DNA of 64,000 nt from Agrypnia vestita (taxonomy: Eukaryota > Arthropoda > Insecta > Trichoptera > Phryganeidae). The DNA is taken from the NCBI GenBank assembly GCA_016648135.1, contig JADDOH010000495.1:186001-250000 (forward strand), given 5' to 3'. The notes under the pieces were generated by a model, which had not been told where the DNA came from, did no database searches, and saw nothing but the letters and a program-made list of their open reading frames with translations. Made by a program: the position numbers and the translations under genes. This document shows, piece after piece, positions 1 through 10,524 of this stretch (positions are counted from its first letter, which is position 1; each line of letters opens with the position of its first letter).

Positions 1-120
1 TTGTCCACCTGTAACTTCGTGTGACGTCCGTAATTTCATTCGAATTCACGGCTAAAAAACATATTAAACCCCCCAAGATGGGGCCAACAAATCGGAACCG
101 AACCGAATATATATATATAT

Positions 121-278
121 GTTAGTTCTAACTACTTTGGGGGTAACCCGCGTCAAATTCTGGTCGTCAGGACCAGTCGTCTGCCGACGTTTCGAACAGA
201 TCTCACTGTTCAGATGAACAGTGAGATCCTGACGACCAGAATTTGACGCGGGGTTACCCCAAAGTAGTTAGAACTAAC
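121..278. repeat. Long foldback (52-bp arms) inside Helitron H1
   Basis: The left arm 121-172 and right arm 227-278 are reverse complements apart from a G/C run shift. Inside the loop a second perfect hairpin sits at 199-228: a 14-bp arm GATCTCACTGTTCA, two bases, then its complement. The minus strand also holds TTCGAAACGT, which resembles the GAAAC side of the hammerhead-like hairpins elsewhere here. The AT microsatellite at 309-375 follows it. Confidence 0.8.
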
Positions 279-308
279 ACATATTGTACCCGTGAAAGCC
301 TTCGATTT

Positions 309-314
309 AACATA

Positions 315-362
<48 letters not shown>

Positions 363-376
363 TATTATAATATATA
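309..376. repeat. AT microsatellite
   Basis: This is a run of TA dinucleotides with few interruptions inside Helitron H1. Other short (TA)n tracts are at 108-120, about 20804-20820, 21180-21380, 38668-38720 and 52370-52430. Confidence 0.9.
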
Positions 377-434
377 CTAGGGCTTAGTGATGACGCGAAC
401 CAATGTTCCGTCATTTTTGACGGGTTACAGCTAG

Positions 435-1480
435 TCTCTAATAATTCCGTTGATTGAAGCTTATTTCATACAATTGAATCAAGAAGCGTTGAGCTTTGAC
501 CGTCGTATCAGAAGCTGCTTAAATATTACCAACGTCACTTGTTGACTAAGAAAACATAGGACATACGCATAATATTATTTATCATATCTACAATATCACA
601 TTTATATTATCAGTAAGCAAAATTTGTAGCCAAAGTTTCAGAGATGCAAAGTCAGCTAACAACTACAATATTAGGATGAAAACTCTTATAAAAGTTTTAG
701 CGGCCGCAGATCCTCAAAGCGCAAATTCTAACATTCCTTTAGAACAGTATCTTCAATTAAACTCCCCTGATCATGAGTGTTTATGAATTATGACACCATC
801 GCGCATCGCTGATCGCTGATCTGATCGGAAAGATGACTTGAATAAAATTTCGACAGATACCTCTTCAAAATTATCTCAAATAAACAAGTTCGGTTGCACC
901 CAGGTTGTGGGTTTTCAAACTGGAATGAATCAGATGGTTTCTGATTCACTGGCCGCAAGTGTTTGCACTCAAATAGCACTCGACTATCCCACAATTATTC
1001 GATGATCCGCGGGCACACCTGTTCACGACCGTAATCTACTTTAATGATAGGACTATCAGTGTAACACATTTGCACCGAAAAATGGTGACCAATCAATGTA
1101 TCATCCTATTTTGTGACATAATAATAACTTCTTTTTTTATTTGTTCTTTTTACATACCTAAATGAATACAATTTAACATTTAAGACTCGGAGACTCGTAT
1201 ATAGAGAAGGAGTATTGCAGGTGTAAAGATATAAATTAATCTAAGTAGTACAAAATAGAATTGAATGTATAACAATTATTATATAATACTTAAAGGAATA
1301 TAATATTAGAAAGAATTAGTAGTATTTATTTCACTATGTGGAAAGGTTGTTGCAGTCCCACACATTTCATATGTAGTGTACCTATATATATTGAATTTCA
1401 TACAAGCAAGTAAATAAGATATATATAAATAAATAAGATATACAGACAAAAGAAGACGAAAGAAAGAGTAAATAATGATA
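435..1480. other. No recognisable feature
   Basis: AT-rich sequence with short ORFs only. The 68-codon frame at 788-994 (minus) has no familiar motif and looks like chance. Confidence 0.5.
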
Positions 1481-1489
1481 TTAATAATA

Positions 1490-1815
1490 TAGACGAAAGG
1501 CACCATGACCAAACCTAAAGCATCAAATCTGAGTATCGGCACATGGAAAGGCGCCTCGTCGATGCAGTGGGTCCCCGACCCAAATAAGAAAAGGAAAAAG
1601 ATGATGCTGACGACGATGATGATGAATAATATAGACATATTAGAAAGCCTTTAACGAGCTGTGGAATGTAGATTATGAGGAGCCAGTATTTTTCTGTAAT
1701 ATGCGATGATTCTGAACAAAGGCGGGCTACCAGGATGAGGATATTCCCGGAGCTACTTATTCTGTCCTTCATTCTTGCCACCCTGTAAAGCGTATGCGCT
1801 GCAGTATCTGGACAG
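1490..1815 (-). pseudogene. LINE C-terminal fragment (R1/Jockey-like)
   Basis: On the minus strand an open stretch contains CPDTAAHTLYRV followed by R, L and LVARL at suitable spacing. It resembles the zinc-knuckle-like CP.DTAEHTL motif near the C-terminus of insect R1/Jockey-group LINE polyproteins, which precedes a helix-rich tail. The next segment (SHITEKYWLLI) fits the expected tail. Further downstream the reading frame runs into a GAT/GAC-rich simple stretch around 1600-1630. No reverse transcriptase core or endonuclease remains, so this is a 5'-truncated dead copy. The family is assigned by motif memory only. Confidence 0.45.
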
Positions 1816-1958
1816 GCCAAAAATTATGCGGAAGACGTTATTATATTGGACACGAAGTCTTTCTATATTGCTCTTTGTAGTTTTTCCAGAGTTCGCTTCT
1901 ACTGAGCATGATCGCTTTTACACTTCTTTGCCTGTCAATGTCGTCATCATCCATCAGG

Positions 1959-2015
1959 TTACTGATGAATAAGTATCCTAAGTATTTAGTTCCTAATATA
2001 CTTATTCATCAGTAA
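1959..2015. repeat. 18-bp perfect hairpin
   Basis: TTACTGATGAATAAGTAT at 1959-1976 is followed after 21 bases by its exact reverse complement at 1998-2015. There is no T-run or gene end beside it, so a terminator role is not supported. It may be the remnant of a small MITE. Confidence 0.8.
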
Positions 2016-2029
2016 TCTTTTAGAATCAC

Positions 2030-3640
2030 ACCATTTAGCAGAGCTAGAGGAATACTTTTCGGGTTCTGGCCATACCTATGACCAATAGAGCCGTTTACAA
2101 AACGGTTCCATAAAATAAATTTAAAAACAATGTTTTCAACATCACAACTCGTCCAGTAAACAGTAAAAAGTAAAAAAGTTTTGTAAATTTGCACTCCAGC
2201 TTTAAGGGTTCCTTAGGGGTTGCTTAGGGCTTATTTCCACTAGGCCTCCGTCTTCCCTATGTAACGACAACAATGGTAATTTCGGGTTCACTTTGTCACG
2301 AAGAAAGTGCATTAATTTTACTAATGTTATTTCATTACAGCTTCTGCAATGGGCAATATTTTCATTTTAGTATTATTGGAGCAGAAGCAAGTCCGCTTGG
2401 AATTCCATTTCTTCGTATCTGATTAAGGATTTCTTGGCATACACCAAATTTTCCTGATTCTCTGCCCTCTCGGTATGATTTCTTGTAATTTTTGGCTATT
2501 CCTCAAGTTATAAATTCTGCTGAAAGAGACCATATTTGAATCAAGGGAAGACATTATGCAGAACACGAAGCTGAACACCGTTCCCAAAGATCCTTCTTCC
2601 AAATAAAGCCTTCCAGAAGTGGGAGAAGTCCATTACTAAGGGAACTACCATGAAGAATAGATAGAAATTGCATTTTTTGCATGAATATATGTGTTTCTGC
2701 CGAAACTAAAGGTTCGATATTTTTTGAACATATTATGTGTACTTAGACAGGAAATTTAGATAATACAAATCATTGCAACATCTGCTCCATCGTACATCGC
2801 ATATCGTTCCAGGTGGATCGTAATCGTTGTAATGCTTCGGATCATAAAAATTTAATCTGTCCATCTGTTAAATAGATGCCTATTAATATTTACGAGCTGA
2901 TGAAGACAAAAGGCTAATAAACACACCTGTGCTTTAATAATAATAATCTTCATTTTATTATTTGAGTATTCTTGCAAGATTGTTTTTTCTTAGCAAATAG
3001 CCAGTGTAAACGGTAATATAATATTTGCTTGATAACGCTAATCACCCATCTAGAGAGGGCACTCTAGGAATTTTCTTTGAACGACGCCACTCCTAGCGAG
3101 TCAAATTTCTTATCGTCTTTTCATAATCTGAATGTAAACTTCATTTATAAAAATAGTCGCTCGCTCGTTTCATACTGGTCGAGCCATTTTAATCATTAGG
3201 GTCATGCGGCACAAGGTGGGTTTTGCAACATTTCACGGATGTAATGAGTCTCAAGATAAACGGGTCGACTAAATGCTATGAGTACAAGTGTACTTGTCAA
3301 GTACGCAACACCTGCACCTGTACTCTTCAATCAGGGCTGTTGAACGCAAGTCTATGAGCTTACTTATTATACTACTTCTGGCTACTGGGATTGTTACTTC
3401 TAGGCCCTTCAGGTAACTGTTTCACTCCCATCATATGCTTAGTCATCGCGGTACAATTGGTGACTAATTCGAAATCGTCTTTAAATTAAGCATTCAGAAG
3501 GAATTTAGACCCTTTCTACTGTTGGTAGGTTGGTTTCCCAACTGATATTATATATAAACATGCTATATCAGTTTTGTGCGTCATATATTTTTCTTGCCAT
3601 TCTTTCCCCATTAATTTGCTCAACGAACCCAAATCATCTG
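2030..3640. other. No recognisable feature
   Basis: About 1.6 kb of AT-rich DNA with no ORF above 61 codons and no repeat shared with the rest of the window that I could see. Confidence 0.5.
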
Positions 3641-3659
3641 AGAGACTCTTTTTTCGGCC

Positions 3660-3725
3660 TACGTATTTAGTTCCAGGCTTCACTTCCGTGCATCAGTGAT
3701 GGTACCAGAATTCCATCGTGTACCA
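3660..3725 (-). pseudogene. LINE reverse transcriptase C-terminal scrap
   Basis: The minus strand reads HDGILVPSLMHGSEAWN then stop. This matches the LAVHDGILVPTLMYGSE motif just after the reverse transcriptase of RTE-like LINEs. The same motif, better preserved, is on the plus strand at 48.6-48.7 kb. It abuts the RTE 3' end at 3745 in the opposite orientation. Confidence 0.5.
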
Positions 3726-3744
3726 GTAGTGTTGACGGCACCAG

Positions 3745-3950
3745 AAAGAAAGGACGACCACGGAATCACGTGGCATGATCAGATTAACCAGATACTGAAG
3801 GATGGTTCTGTTAGGAGCCATAACGATCTTCGAGCTTGTGTGTATGAATGTGGATGAGGCAAGAGTTGTGAGTCAGTATAGAAGAGTGTGGCGCTTTATC
3901 CTTTCTACCTATGTGAAACGGTAGTTGATGGTAAGTAAGTATATCAGTTT
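3745..3950 (+). pseudogene. RTE-like LINE 3' end, copy 1
   Basis: This encodes remnants of GRPRNHVAWSD, then ACV.MNVDEARVVSQYRRVWR, with frameshifts. It follows the same C-terminal line as the cleaner copy at 48283-48528. After the coding remnant it ends in GATGGTAAGTAAGTA, the short tandem tail typical of RTE-clade elements. Only about 200 bp of 3' end survive, consistent with 5' truncation during target-primed reverse transcription. Confidence 0.6.
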
Positions 3951-6740
3951 TGTGAAACCTTCACAGCACTTAATACTAAGGTATAATTTGTCGATGAATA
4001 ACTAAGAGATACACTTGATCATGGGATATTTTTAAAATTCAATCTTGTGGATTGTCAAAAGATTAAAATATAGGTATCGATTTAAACAAATACTTATCTC
4101 TGTATTCACCAAGTTATCAAAATAGACTGAATGCATTGGAAATGCGAATGAAAATGAGTCTTGCAAATCCATTTATGATTTAGTAAAGAATGAACAAATG
4201 AGAAAATAACGTAAATTAATATTAGCATAGTGAACAGAAATATATAAAAAAAATAAAAAAGTTAATTATTTGTATAAAGTATAAAGTTTTTTTAAAATTT
4301 AGATATATTTTTTCACTTTCCGACGAAGAAATATACACAAATTCTTCCATAACCGGCTGTTGTCAAATAATAAGACTCCAGTGGTTGTATAAAAGTTATA
4401 TTGTATTATGTATTATATAATAATAATATAATAATAGAGATATTTCTTCAAATCTCACTCAAAAACAGGATTTTTTCGTATTACATAGTACATAAATAAT
4501 AATGTCAAAATGAAGCTTCAAATGTTTTCAATTGATCAATATGTTGTATTTTTACATATATTTATTGTTGGCTTAAATAATAGAAGAGTTTTAATGCAAA
4601 TACCCTGAATTTCAGTTTTAAATTTTGCGATAGTGATGAAGTGTGTGCATCACATAACATGAAATTATATTTTCATTTGATAAAATCGCAAGCTACAAGA
4701 TCTCCATTCAAATCATGATTTCTGTCGATAAGACAAAATAATATGTACAATCGTAAAGTAGATCGATCGGCGGTTCTACCGATCTATTGCTTTTTTTAAA
4801 ATCTTTTTTATATATTTTTTATATATTTTTTTTATTTATTTAATTTTGTTATCATCTCTTGCCAGGAGGATAGCAAAGAATCCTTAAGATATTTCTCCCA
4901 TATCTTACCCAAACACGAACCACTGAAATTCCTTTCAAAACTTCAACTTCAAATATACATGTGTATTGATGAACTGAGGGCATACTGCGCACAGATTTCC
5001 AACTTTATGTGATAGATAATAGAGAAGTTTTAAAAGTATAAATGCCATTTTGCTTTTTTTATTCACTTTTATTTCTTTTTTTCTATTTCACTAAATTATT
5101 GATTATAGCTTTTGTTATCCTTTTTACTAAACACGTTTTTTTATGGTGCCTTATACGGTTACTTATAATTTTTCGTACATTTATTAATATTTTTTTCTAG
5201 CTACCACTAATAAATTTAATTGTTCTTCTTTTCTCTTCTTCTTTTTTTACTGTTTACGTACATAAAATAATTATAAGTGACTGTTATTATTCTCACTTTT
5301 AAATGATAATTGGTATGTTGAATAAGAAAAGCTACCTATTTTCTAACAGGTATGTATATATACCTAGCAAAGTAGGTAGTAGCTGAGAAGCTTTTTACAT
5401 ACTGTCTTATGATTGTGTTTATTTAGTAATGTATATGTGTTAAGCATGTAATAAACATTTGATTAAAAAGCGCCGATTTATCAGCAATGAAGGTGAAAAC
5501 TGAAATATTTTGCAAAATATAAAAAAATATATATAATTTGATAAGACATTTCGTAATTAAATATTGTTAATGGCGGGTGAATTTTAGAACAAAAGTGAAT
5601 AGTGATTAAAGTAATAATAATTATCGATATTTTTAATATTATTGCAAAATAATGAAAGATATTTTTAATCAAATTTAATGTTGTTTTAACCACCTGAGAA
5701 GATTTATAAAAAACGAGCAGATTCGGAAAATATAATTTTCTACATCATTCTAACAATAACATTTTATTTTGTTTACACAACTTAATTTTTAATTTAGGAC
5801 GAAAAGTTATATTAAGAGTTATATAATCTTTCTAGGATTATATCATATTTATATTTTAGTTATTATTTTCTTCATGTACAACACTATTGTTAAAATCTAG
5901 TAAATACAAAATGTATCTGTAAATGTTTGTGTAAAAAAAGTAATTTTTAATTCATAGGTACCTACAATTCAATTCTACATTTACACCAAAGTTAATTGTA
6001 ATTACTATTATATTATAGAATGCAATAAAATTGTTTTTAATTTCAATAAGCCCTTGGTCTAAAATATTATGAAAGCAATTCCTATAAAATAAAATAATAA
6101 GATTTTCAAAGTTTTATGTTCCATTGTTTTCCATTCTAGGTTTATTGATGGTTAGCCAATAATATTTCAGTCATAAAATCATATCGCAGGTACCTACTAC
6201 ACCTGCAATATTTTTCTCGAGTGTAGAAATATTCTCGGAAATACTAGTAAAATGCAAGTGGGTGTCACCTATTGCTTGGTCCTGCAAGAGGCTATAGTGG
6301 CCGTTTCAACCAATGCCAGTGTTGCCACGGCTAATTTTTCCAAAAAAATCTATCATTAAAATGTTCCAAAATGTAAATAGTTATCAAAGGAACAGTTGAC
6401 TATCAGAAAAGAACAATTTAATTTATCTACCTAAAAAAATACCCAATAAGACAAATCCTTAAAATGTAACGTCCCGGTAGTGATGGGTGTCTGCCACGCT
6501 TTATATCCAAAAAGCGACTCTCGTGCAATACATGGCCAAGCAGACGGTGATAGATTGTTGCTCAACCGATAGTTGATGATTATTTCCTAAGCACCTGGTA
6601 AACATCAGTATGGGTGATGGCCTAAAATTAAAAACTTGTGTTCTTGAAAATCAATAGGCCCAAAGGTGCACGGACTACTTAGATGGAATTTATACATAAT
6701 GCATTACTCTACCATCGATACGGAATCGCAAAGCATTACT
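3951..6740. other. AT-rich, nothing recognised
   Basis: About 2.8 kb of very AT-rich sequence. Small inverted bits such as TAGATCGATCGGCGG near 4761 do not build into an element. No exon candidate until 6748. Confidence 0.5.
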
Positions 6741-6747
6741 TAACATA

Positions 6748-6903
6748 ATGCCAACACTTGTACCTCGCATTAATGACCTTAGCCCAGCCTATGGATCCGA
6801 AAGGTCGGCAAGAGAGGTCGGAGACACTGCTGAAAAACTCAGAAAACTCTATGCAGAAGTTATTGATGAAAATAATCTGTTGTTTAGTAGTGTGGTTTCT
6901 TGA
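6748..6903 (+). CDS. Possible coding exon, unrecognised
   Basis: A frame opens at ATG 6748 and runs 51 codons to TGA at 6901-6903. It reads MPTLVPRINDLSPAYG, then ERSAREVGDTAEKLRKLY, then AEVIDENNLLFSSVVS. The charged, helix-like composition (AEKLRKLYAEVIDENN) is unlike chance ORFs in this AT-rich DNA. A possible 5' splice site (TTTA|GTAGTG) lies near codon 45, so the true exon could end before the stop. I do not recognise the protein. It could equally be a processed pseudogene or a transposon remnant. No promoter or neighbouring exon is visible. Confidence 0.3.
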   Translation: MPTLVPRINDLSPAYGSERSAREVGDTAEKLRKLYAEVIDENNLLFSSVVS

Positions 6904-6999
6904 ACGGATGGATATATGGAAAAAAACTATTTATGATTGTCAATGAATTAGGGCGAATAGTGGTAAAAAAACTGTGATAGGTGTTTGACTGTAGCTTAT

Positions 7000-7395
7000 G
7001 TTGATTATTAACTCGGTGCCGTCTCCCATCGGAGGTAAAGCGATCATTCCGGCGATTACGATTTTACGGCAGCACGGAACAACTCAGTCGAGTTACCTCA
7101 AGATACGCAGTCATGAGGTACGATGTCTTCCAACGCTTCATTTACCACTTATTTTCCCCTGAACGATGAGTTGGTTTGGACAATATTTTGGTCCGCTCAT
7201 AATATGTCCGAGATACTCAAGCACTTCTCGGTCTTTTTCCGTACGCCGAAGGACTTCAACATTCATCACTCTATCCACCCAGGAAACTTTCAATATGCGT
7301 CTAAAGAGCCACATCTCAAAAGTCTCGACTTTGCGGATTTGTTCTCGGTCTAGTATGCATGCCTCCATACCATATAAAAGAGTGGCAAAAATATA
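7000..7395 (-). pseudogene. LINE C-terminal fragment
   Basis: Reading leftwards, the minus strand gives TLLYGMEACILDREQ, IRKVETFEMWLFRRIL, VSWVDRVMNVEVLRR, then EYLGHIM and LIVQGKISGK. After a frameshift come STELFRAAVK and GDGTELI. This order (LLYG.E.W, FEMW.YRR.L.I.W.DRV.N.EVL, YLGHI, IIQGKI, LFRAAV, ANLR.GDGTE) is the conserved C-terminal tail of a widespread group of animal LINEs, downstream of the reverse transcriptase. The copy lacks the catalytic core, has at least one frameshift and an internal stop, and is therefore dead. Its native 3' end lies near 7000. Confidence 0.7.
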
Positions 7396-7399
7396 ACAT

Positions 7400-7950
7400 C
7401 ATTTAGTCGATGGCTTGTATTAATTTCCTTGGTTCCAACTGCACTGAAGAGATTCGATTTTTCATTGGAGAGCAATAAAATGTAATTTATGTTCCAGCAG
7501 AGAGATTCTGAAAATGTCTACCGCTCTGGACAATTGCACATTAATGCGCTATCGCGTCGCGTGGTGCTCATGCAATTAACAAAAGTGTTTCCTGAAAATC
7601 GTCTATCATGCTGAAAGTTATATTACATTTTAACTAAATAGAAGTGAATTAATAAAGCACCTGCTTATTAAATACGTGCGTCGTCATCACGTAGCTACCA
7701 CCCATTGGGGATCTTTGCCTTCTCAGTGTGTAGTTTTCAACTGACCCGAAAAAAATTCGAAAAAGACGGAACTGTACAAGAAAACTCGGCGAAAACGACA
7801 TAATAAATGAGAAGGCAACGATTCTGTGAAATATATTTCGGTGTACGATAGTTTTAAAAATACATACATATCCAACAGCGCTTGCAGTGCATATATTTAA
7901 GCATGACTTTTTGAGGTTGACAACTGTAATGGTATCTACGCACATCTCTC
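7400..7950. other. No recognisable feature
   Basis: The open minus frame at 7649-7945 (98 codons) shows no known motif. Composition resembles surrounding non-coding DNA. Confidence 0.4.
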
Positions 7951-7954
7951 GAAA

Positions 7955-8380
7955 CAGGAAATAAACAAATTACAATTTGTATTTAATGCCGCCGCAAGAC
8001 TCATTACCGACGCTTCAAAGTTTGTGCATATCTCACACCATCTTCAAAACCTCCACTGGCTTAAATGTCCAGAGAAGATTGAATATAAGTTACGCCTCCC
8101 AATATTCAAGGCTATTCATAACATGGCCCCTCAATACATTACCGACTTCTGCATTCCATTTTCCGCAAATAACAGACAACTAACACTTCGCTCAGGAACA
8201 ACATCTAATACAATTAAGTTAGTTGAAGTATATCGCGTCCACAAAAATAATTTCGGTGACCGTGCTTTCGCAGTGGCTGTACCGAAGTTGTGGATTAAAC
8301 TACCTCATAAACTGAGACACACAGACAATTTACCACAGGTCAAAAAACAACTAAAGACGTACTTTTATACAATCACATAA
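7955..8380 (+). pseudogene. LINE (L2/CR1/Jockey-like) reverse transcriptase C-terminus
   Basis: An uninterrupted frame starts without its own ATG at about 7955 and ends at TAA 8378-8380. It contains KLQFVFNAAARLIT, HHLQNLHWL, KLRLPIFKAIHNMAP, LTLRSGT, FGDRAFAVAVPKLW, KLPHKLR and VKKQLKTYFY. These are the ordered landmarks of the C-terminal domain of L2/CR1/Jockey-group LINE polymerases (NAAARL, L..LHWLPV..RI..K, YK.LH..AP, GDRAFS.AAP.LWN.LP, FK..LKTYLF). The first residue of HISHH is preceded by GTG, so there is no real start here. About 140 residues are intact without stops, implying a fairly recent truncated insertion. No A-rich tail is obvious. Confidence 0.8.
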
Positions 8381-8399
8381 AAACCTAAAGAATCAGACC

Positions 8400-9110
8400 G
8401 TTACAACACAAATTAATGTTATTCACTTCCAATATGCACTCCAAAAAAATACCCGTTTCTTCCAGGTACTTCCAAATATTAATTAATTCCATTTTAATAA
8501 GTAGTAGTGAATAAGGTTTTTCAGCCAGTTAGTTGTTTTGTAAAATAATTTTTGTTGTGTAAAACGCACTTGAGGTAAATATTCACGAAAACGGCACTAT
8601 ATAATAATCCAGTTATTATTATTATTATATATTTTGCAAAAAAACATCGAAATAAAATATTAATGTGACAGGTATATCAATATTGTGAATAATATTATAA
8701 TAATTGAGATTGAAATATTACGAGACATATCTTTACATAAATCGTTAACGTTATGCTGCAATGTTCTCACTGCACTTATTAACTAAAGCATTATACTTTT
8801 TAAGAGTATGTAGTTTGACCCTTTTATAATTGTTTCAAAATTTACCAAATCAGACTGAGTACCAAGAAATTTACGTTAGTTCATATCCATAATATTTGGT
8901 GCTCTGTGAACTTATCCAATAATATTTAAAAAAAAAAAAACAATTTATCAAACTATTAGATAAAACTGGACGTGAACTAGTTCATTCGTCCCCGTTATAG
9001 TCGTGTTTATAAAAATAATTTAATTTGGAGTGCGTTCCATTTTCCATATCTTGCTTAGTCCGCCAGGTGGTTCAGGTGGTCACAATAAACGTGGATTTGA
9101 TAGCTTTATT
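8400..9110. other. No recognisable feature
   Basis: AT-rich, with a 12-base A run near 8929. No shared repeat was noticed. Confidence 0.5.
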
Positions 9111-9122
9111 ATTATTTGTAGA

Positions 9123-9311
9123 TTACTTTTCTTTATCATCAATTAGTATCAGGTGTTGCAGCCTAGTGCTCGCGGACTTGTACTCGCTACTGGAGTACGT
9201 GTTCCCATCAAGGACAGCAGTACTGCTCTTGTAGACATATGTCATTTTGGGAATGGCCGTGAGTGCGGGCTCAAAGTGCGTAATGTATTTTTTGAGTCGA
9301 TAAGGTACCGA
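9123..9311 (-). CDS. Possible exon or old coding remnant, unrecognised
   Basis: On the minus strand a frame is open from 9311 (just after TGA) to TAA at 9123-9125, 63 codons. It includes ITHFEPALTAIPK, MTYVYKSSTAVLDGN and TYSSSEYKSASTRLQHL. The G+C content and the many C/G third positions (GTC TAC AAG AGC, GGG AAC ACG TAC TCC) stand out from the flanks. The plus strand is also open over much of this stretch, which weakens the case. I recognise no family. It could be an exon, a conserved non-coding block or a transposon scrap. Confidence 0.2.
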   Translation of the reverse strand, partial: SVPYRLKKYITHFEPALTAIPKMTYVYKSSTAVLDGNTYSSSEYKSASTRLQHLILIDDKEK

Positions 9312-9377
9312 TCATTTTGTTTTGATTTAATTTTAATGTGAGATGTTATGTAGGTTATGTCAAATCTATATAATATA

Positions 9378-9786
9378 CAAGATTATTTGGAAAACATTAA
9401 CAACCTCGCAGGACTATATTCCTGCCTTGATTATGAGTCGAAAATATTCAAGCTGTCATGACCCTAATATCAATAGTTATGGAGATATGCGCCATTAAAG
9501 TTTGCATTTTTTTTTCAATATTTCTGACAAATTTTCAATATTCTGACAGGTTTTTATTATTTAATTTGACTTTTATTAAAGGGAATGAATTTTTCATATT
9601 CGATTAAAGATAGTCCAACGTTTTACAAATAATAAGTCAGAAATATTGAAAAAAAAAATGCAAACTTTGATGTCGCATATCTGTATAACTATTGATATTA
9701 GGTCATGATAGCTTGAACATTTTCAACTCATAATCAAGACAAGAATATAGTCCTGCGAGGTTATTAATGTTTTCCTAATAACCCTG
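9378..9786. mobile_element. Palindromic TA-flanked MITE, copy 1 (complete)
   Basis: Both ends are flanked by TA (9376-9377 and 9787-9788). The arms are long inverted repeats: left 9378-9540 and right 9625-9786 share GGACTATATTC, TTGATTATGAGT, AATATTCAAGC, ATCAATAGTTAT and TTTGCATTTTTTTT on opposite strands. The ends read CAAGATTATTTGG and CAGGGTTATTAGG. A 409-bp element with TA target duplication and no coding points to a Tc1/mariner-type foldback MITE. Relatives occur at 60.8-61.3 kb, and partly at 11.9, 39.05-39.3 and 57.77 kb. Confidence 0.8.
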
Positions 9787-9799
9787 TAAAGTATGTTTA

Positions 9800-10520
9800 A
9801 TATCGACTAATGATATGTATCAATTGAAGGCATTAAAGAATTTATTTTATTTTAATGAAATATTAACATAATTAATACAAACTTAGCAAAAGCTTTTGAA
9901 AAAAAATTAATTTTGAAATTAATACAAACCTTGCATAAAAATCACACAATTTCTTGAAATTGACACGTACCTAATCTGCAAAAAATTCACACGATTGTTT
10001 GAAATCGGCGTGTTATTTATTTTTTTAAATTCAGTATCAAACATAACACTTGCACAAATAATACCGCGCGATGCAGGTAAGGGAAAGTTCAGAGGGTGGC
10101 GGCCCGGCCGTGGGTCACGCGAGGATTCTCAATTATTCAGCTCCTCAAAGTGATGTTGGGATGTCGTGAAAGGTTAAACACTTCACTCGGGAATGCGAAT
10201 GAAAGGCAACAAAGCGAGACTAGTAAATCTGTCATGCATATCCGCGCAGCGCGCTGTGGGAACATATTTCGTGGGGAATTTCAAACTGTTTTTCACAATC
10301 TTGCCATAATTATTTCTATACACCGTGAAGCTATTGTTTAAGTCAATTATGTTTCATGCGATGAATAATTAAATATGTTTTACTTCTTCAATACCAGCAA
10401 AATAACTTTTTGGTATCACTATTAATATTAAGAAAGAGAAAATACTTTGATTAATACCACCATTTATTTAATATCAACATATTGCGGCGCCAGTGGTTAT
10501 GTATTAAAATTAATGTTGGA
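9800..10520. other. Intergenic, with a GC-richer patch
   Basis: Mostly AT-rich, but 10070-10280 is G+C-rich with CpGs (GGCGGCCCGGCCGTGGG, CCGCGCAGCGCG). A plus frame of 81 codons (10096-10341) lacks recognisable motifs. It could be a fragment of a CpG-rich repeat or a regulatory stretch. Confidence 0.3.
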
Positions 10521-10524
10521 AATA

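Larger units (their letters stand above)
1..434 (+). mobile_element. Non-autonomous Helitron copy H1, 5' end outside window
   Basis: This shares its left part (CTTCGTGT, ACGTCCGTAATTTC, CGAATTCACGGCTAAAAAAC) with the copies at 13.3, 39.4-40.06, 45.8 and 63.6-63.88 kb. It ends in a hairpin (CCGTCA, TTT, TGACGG), then GTTACAGCTAG, followed by T. A 3' hairpin about 10 nt before CTAG, with a T flank, is the hallmark of Helitron 3' ends. No Rep/helicase coding is visible, so it is non-autonomous. The 5' TC end would lie left of base 1. Confidence 0.7.

Noticed and set aside
1959..2015. A rho-independent terminator
   Set aside because: This is eukaryotic DNA with no gene ending here, and no T run follows the stem.
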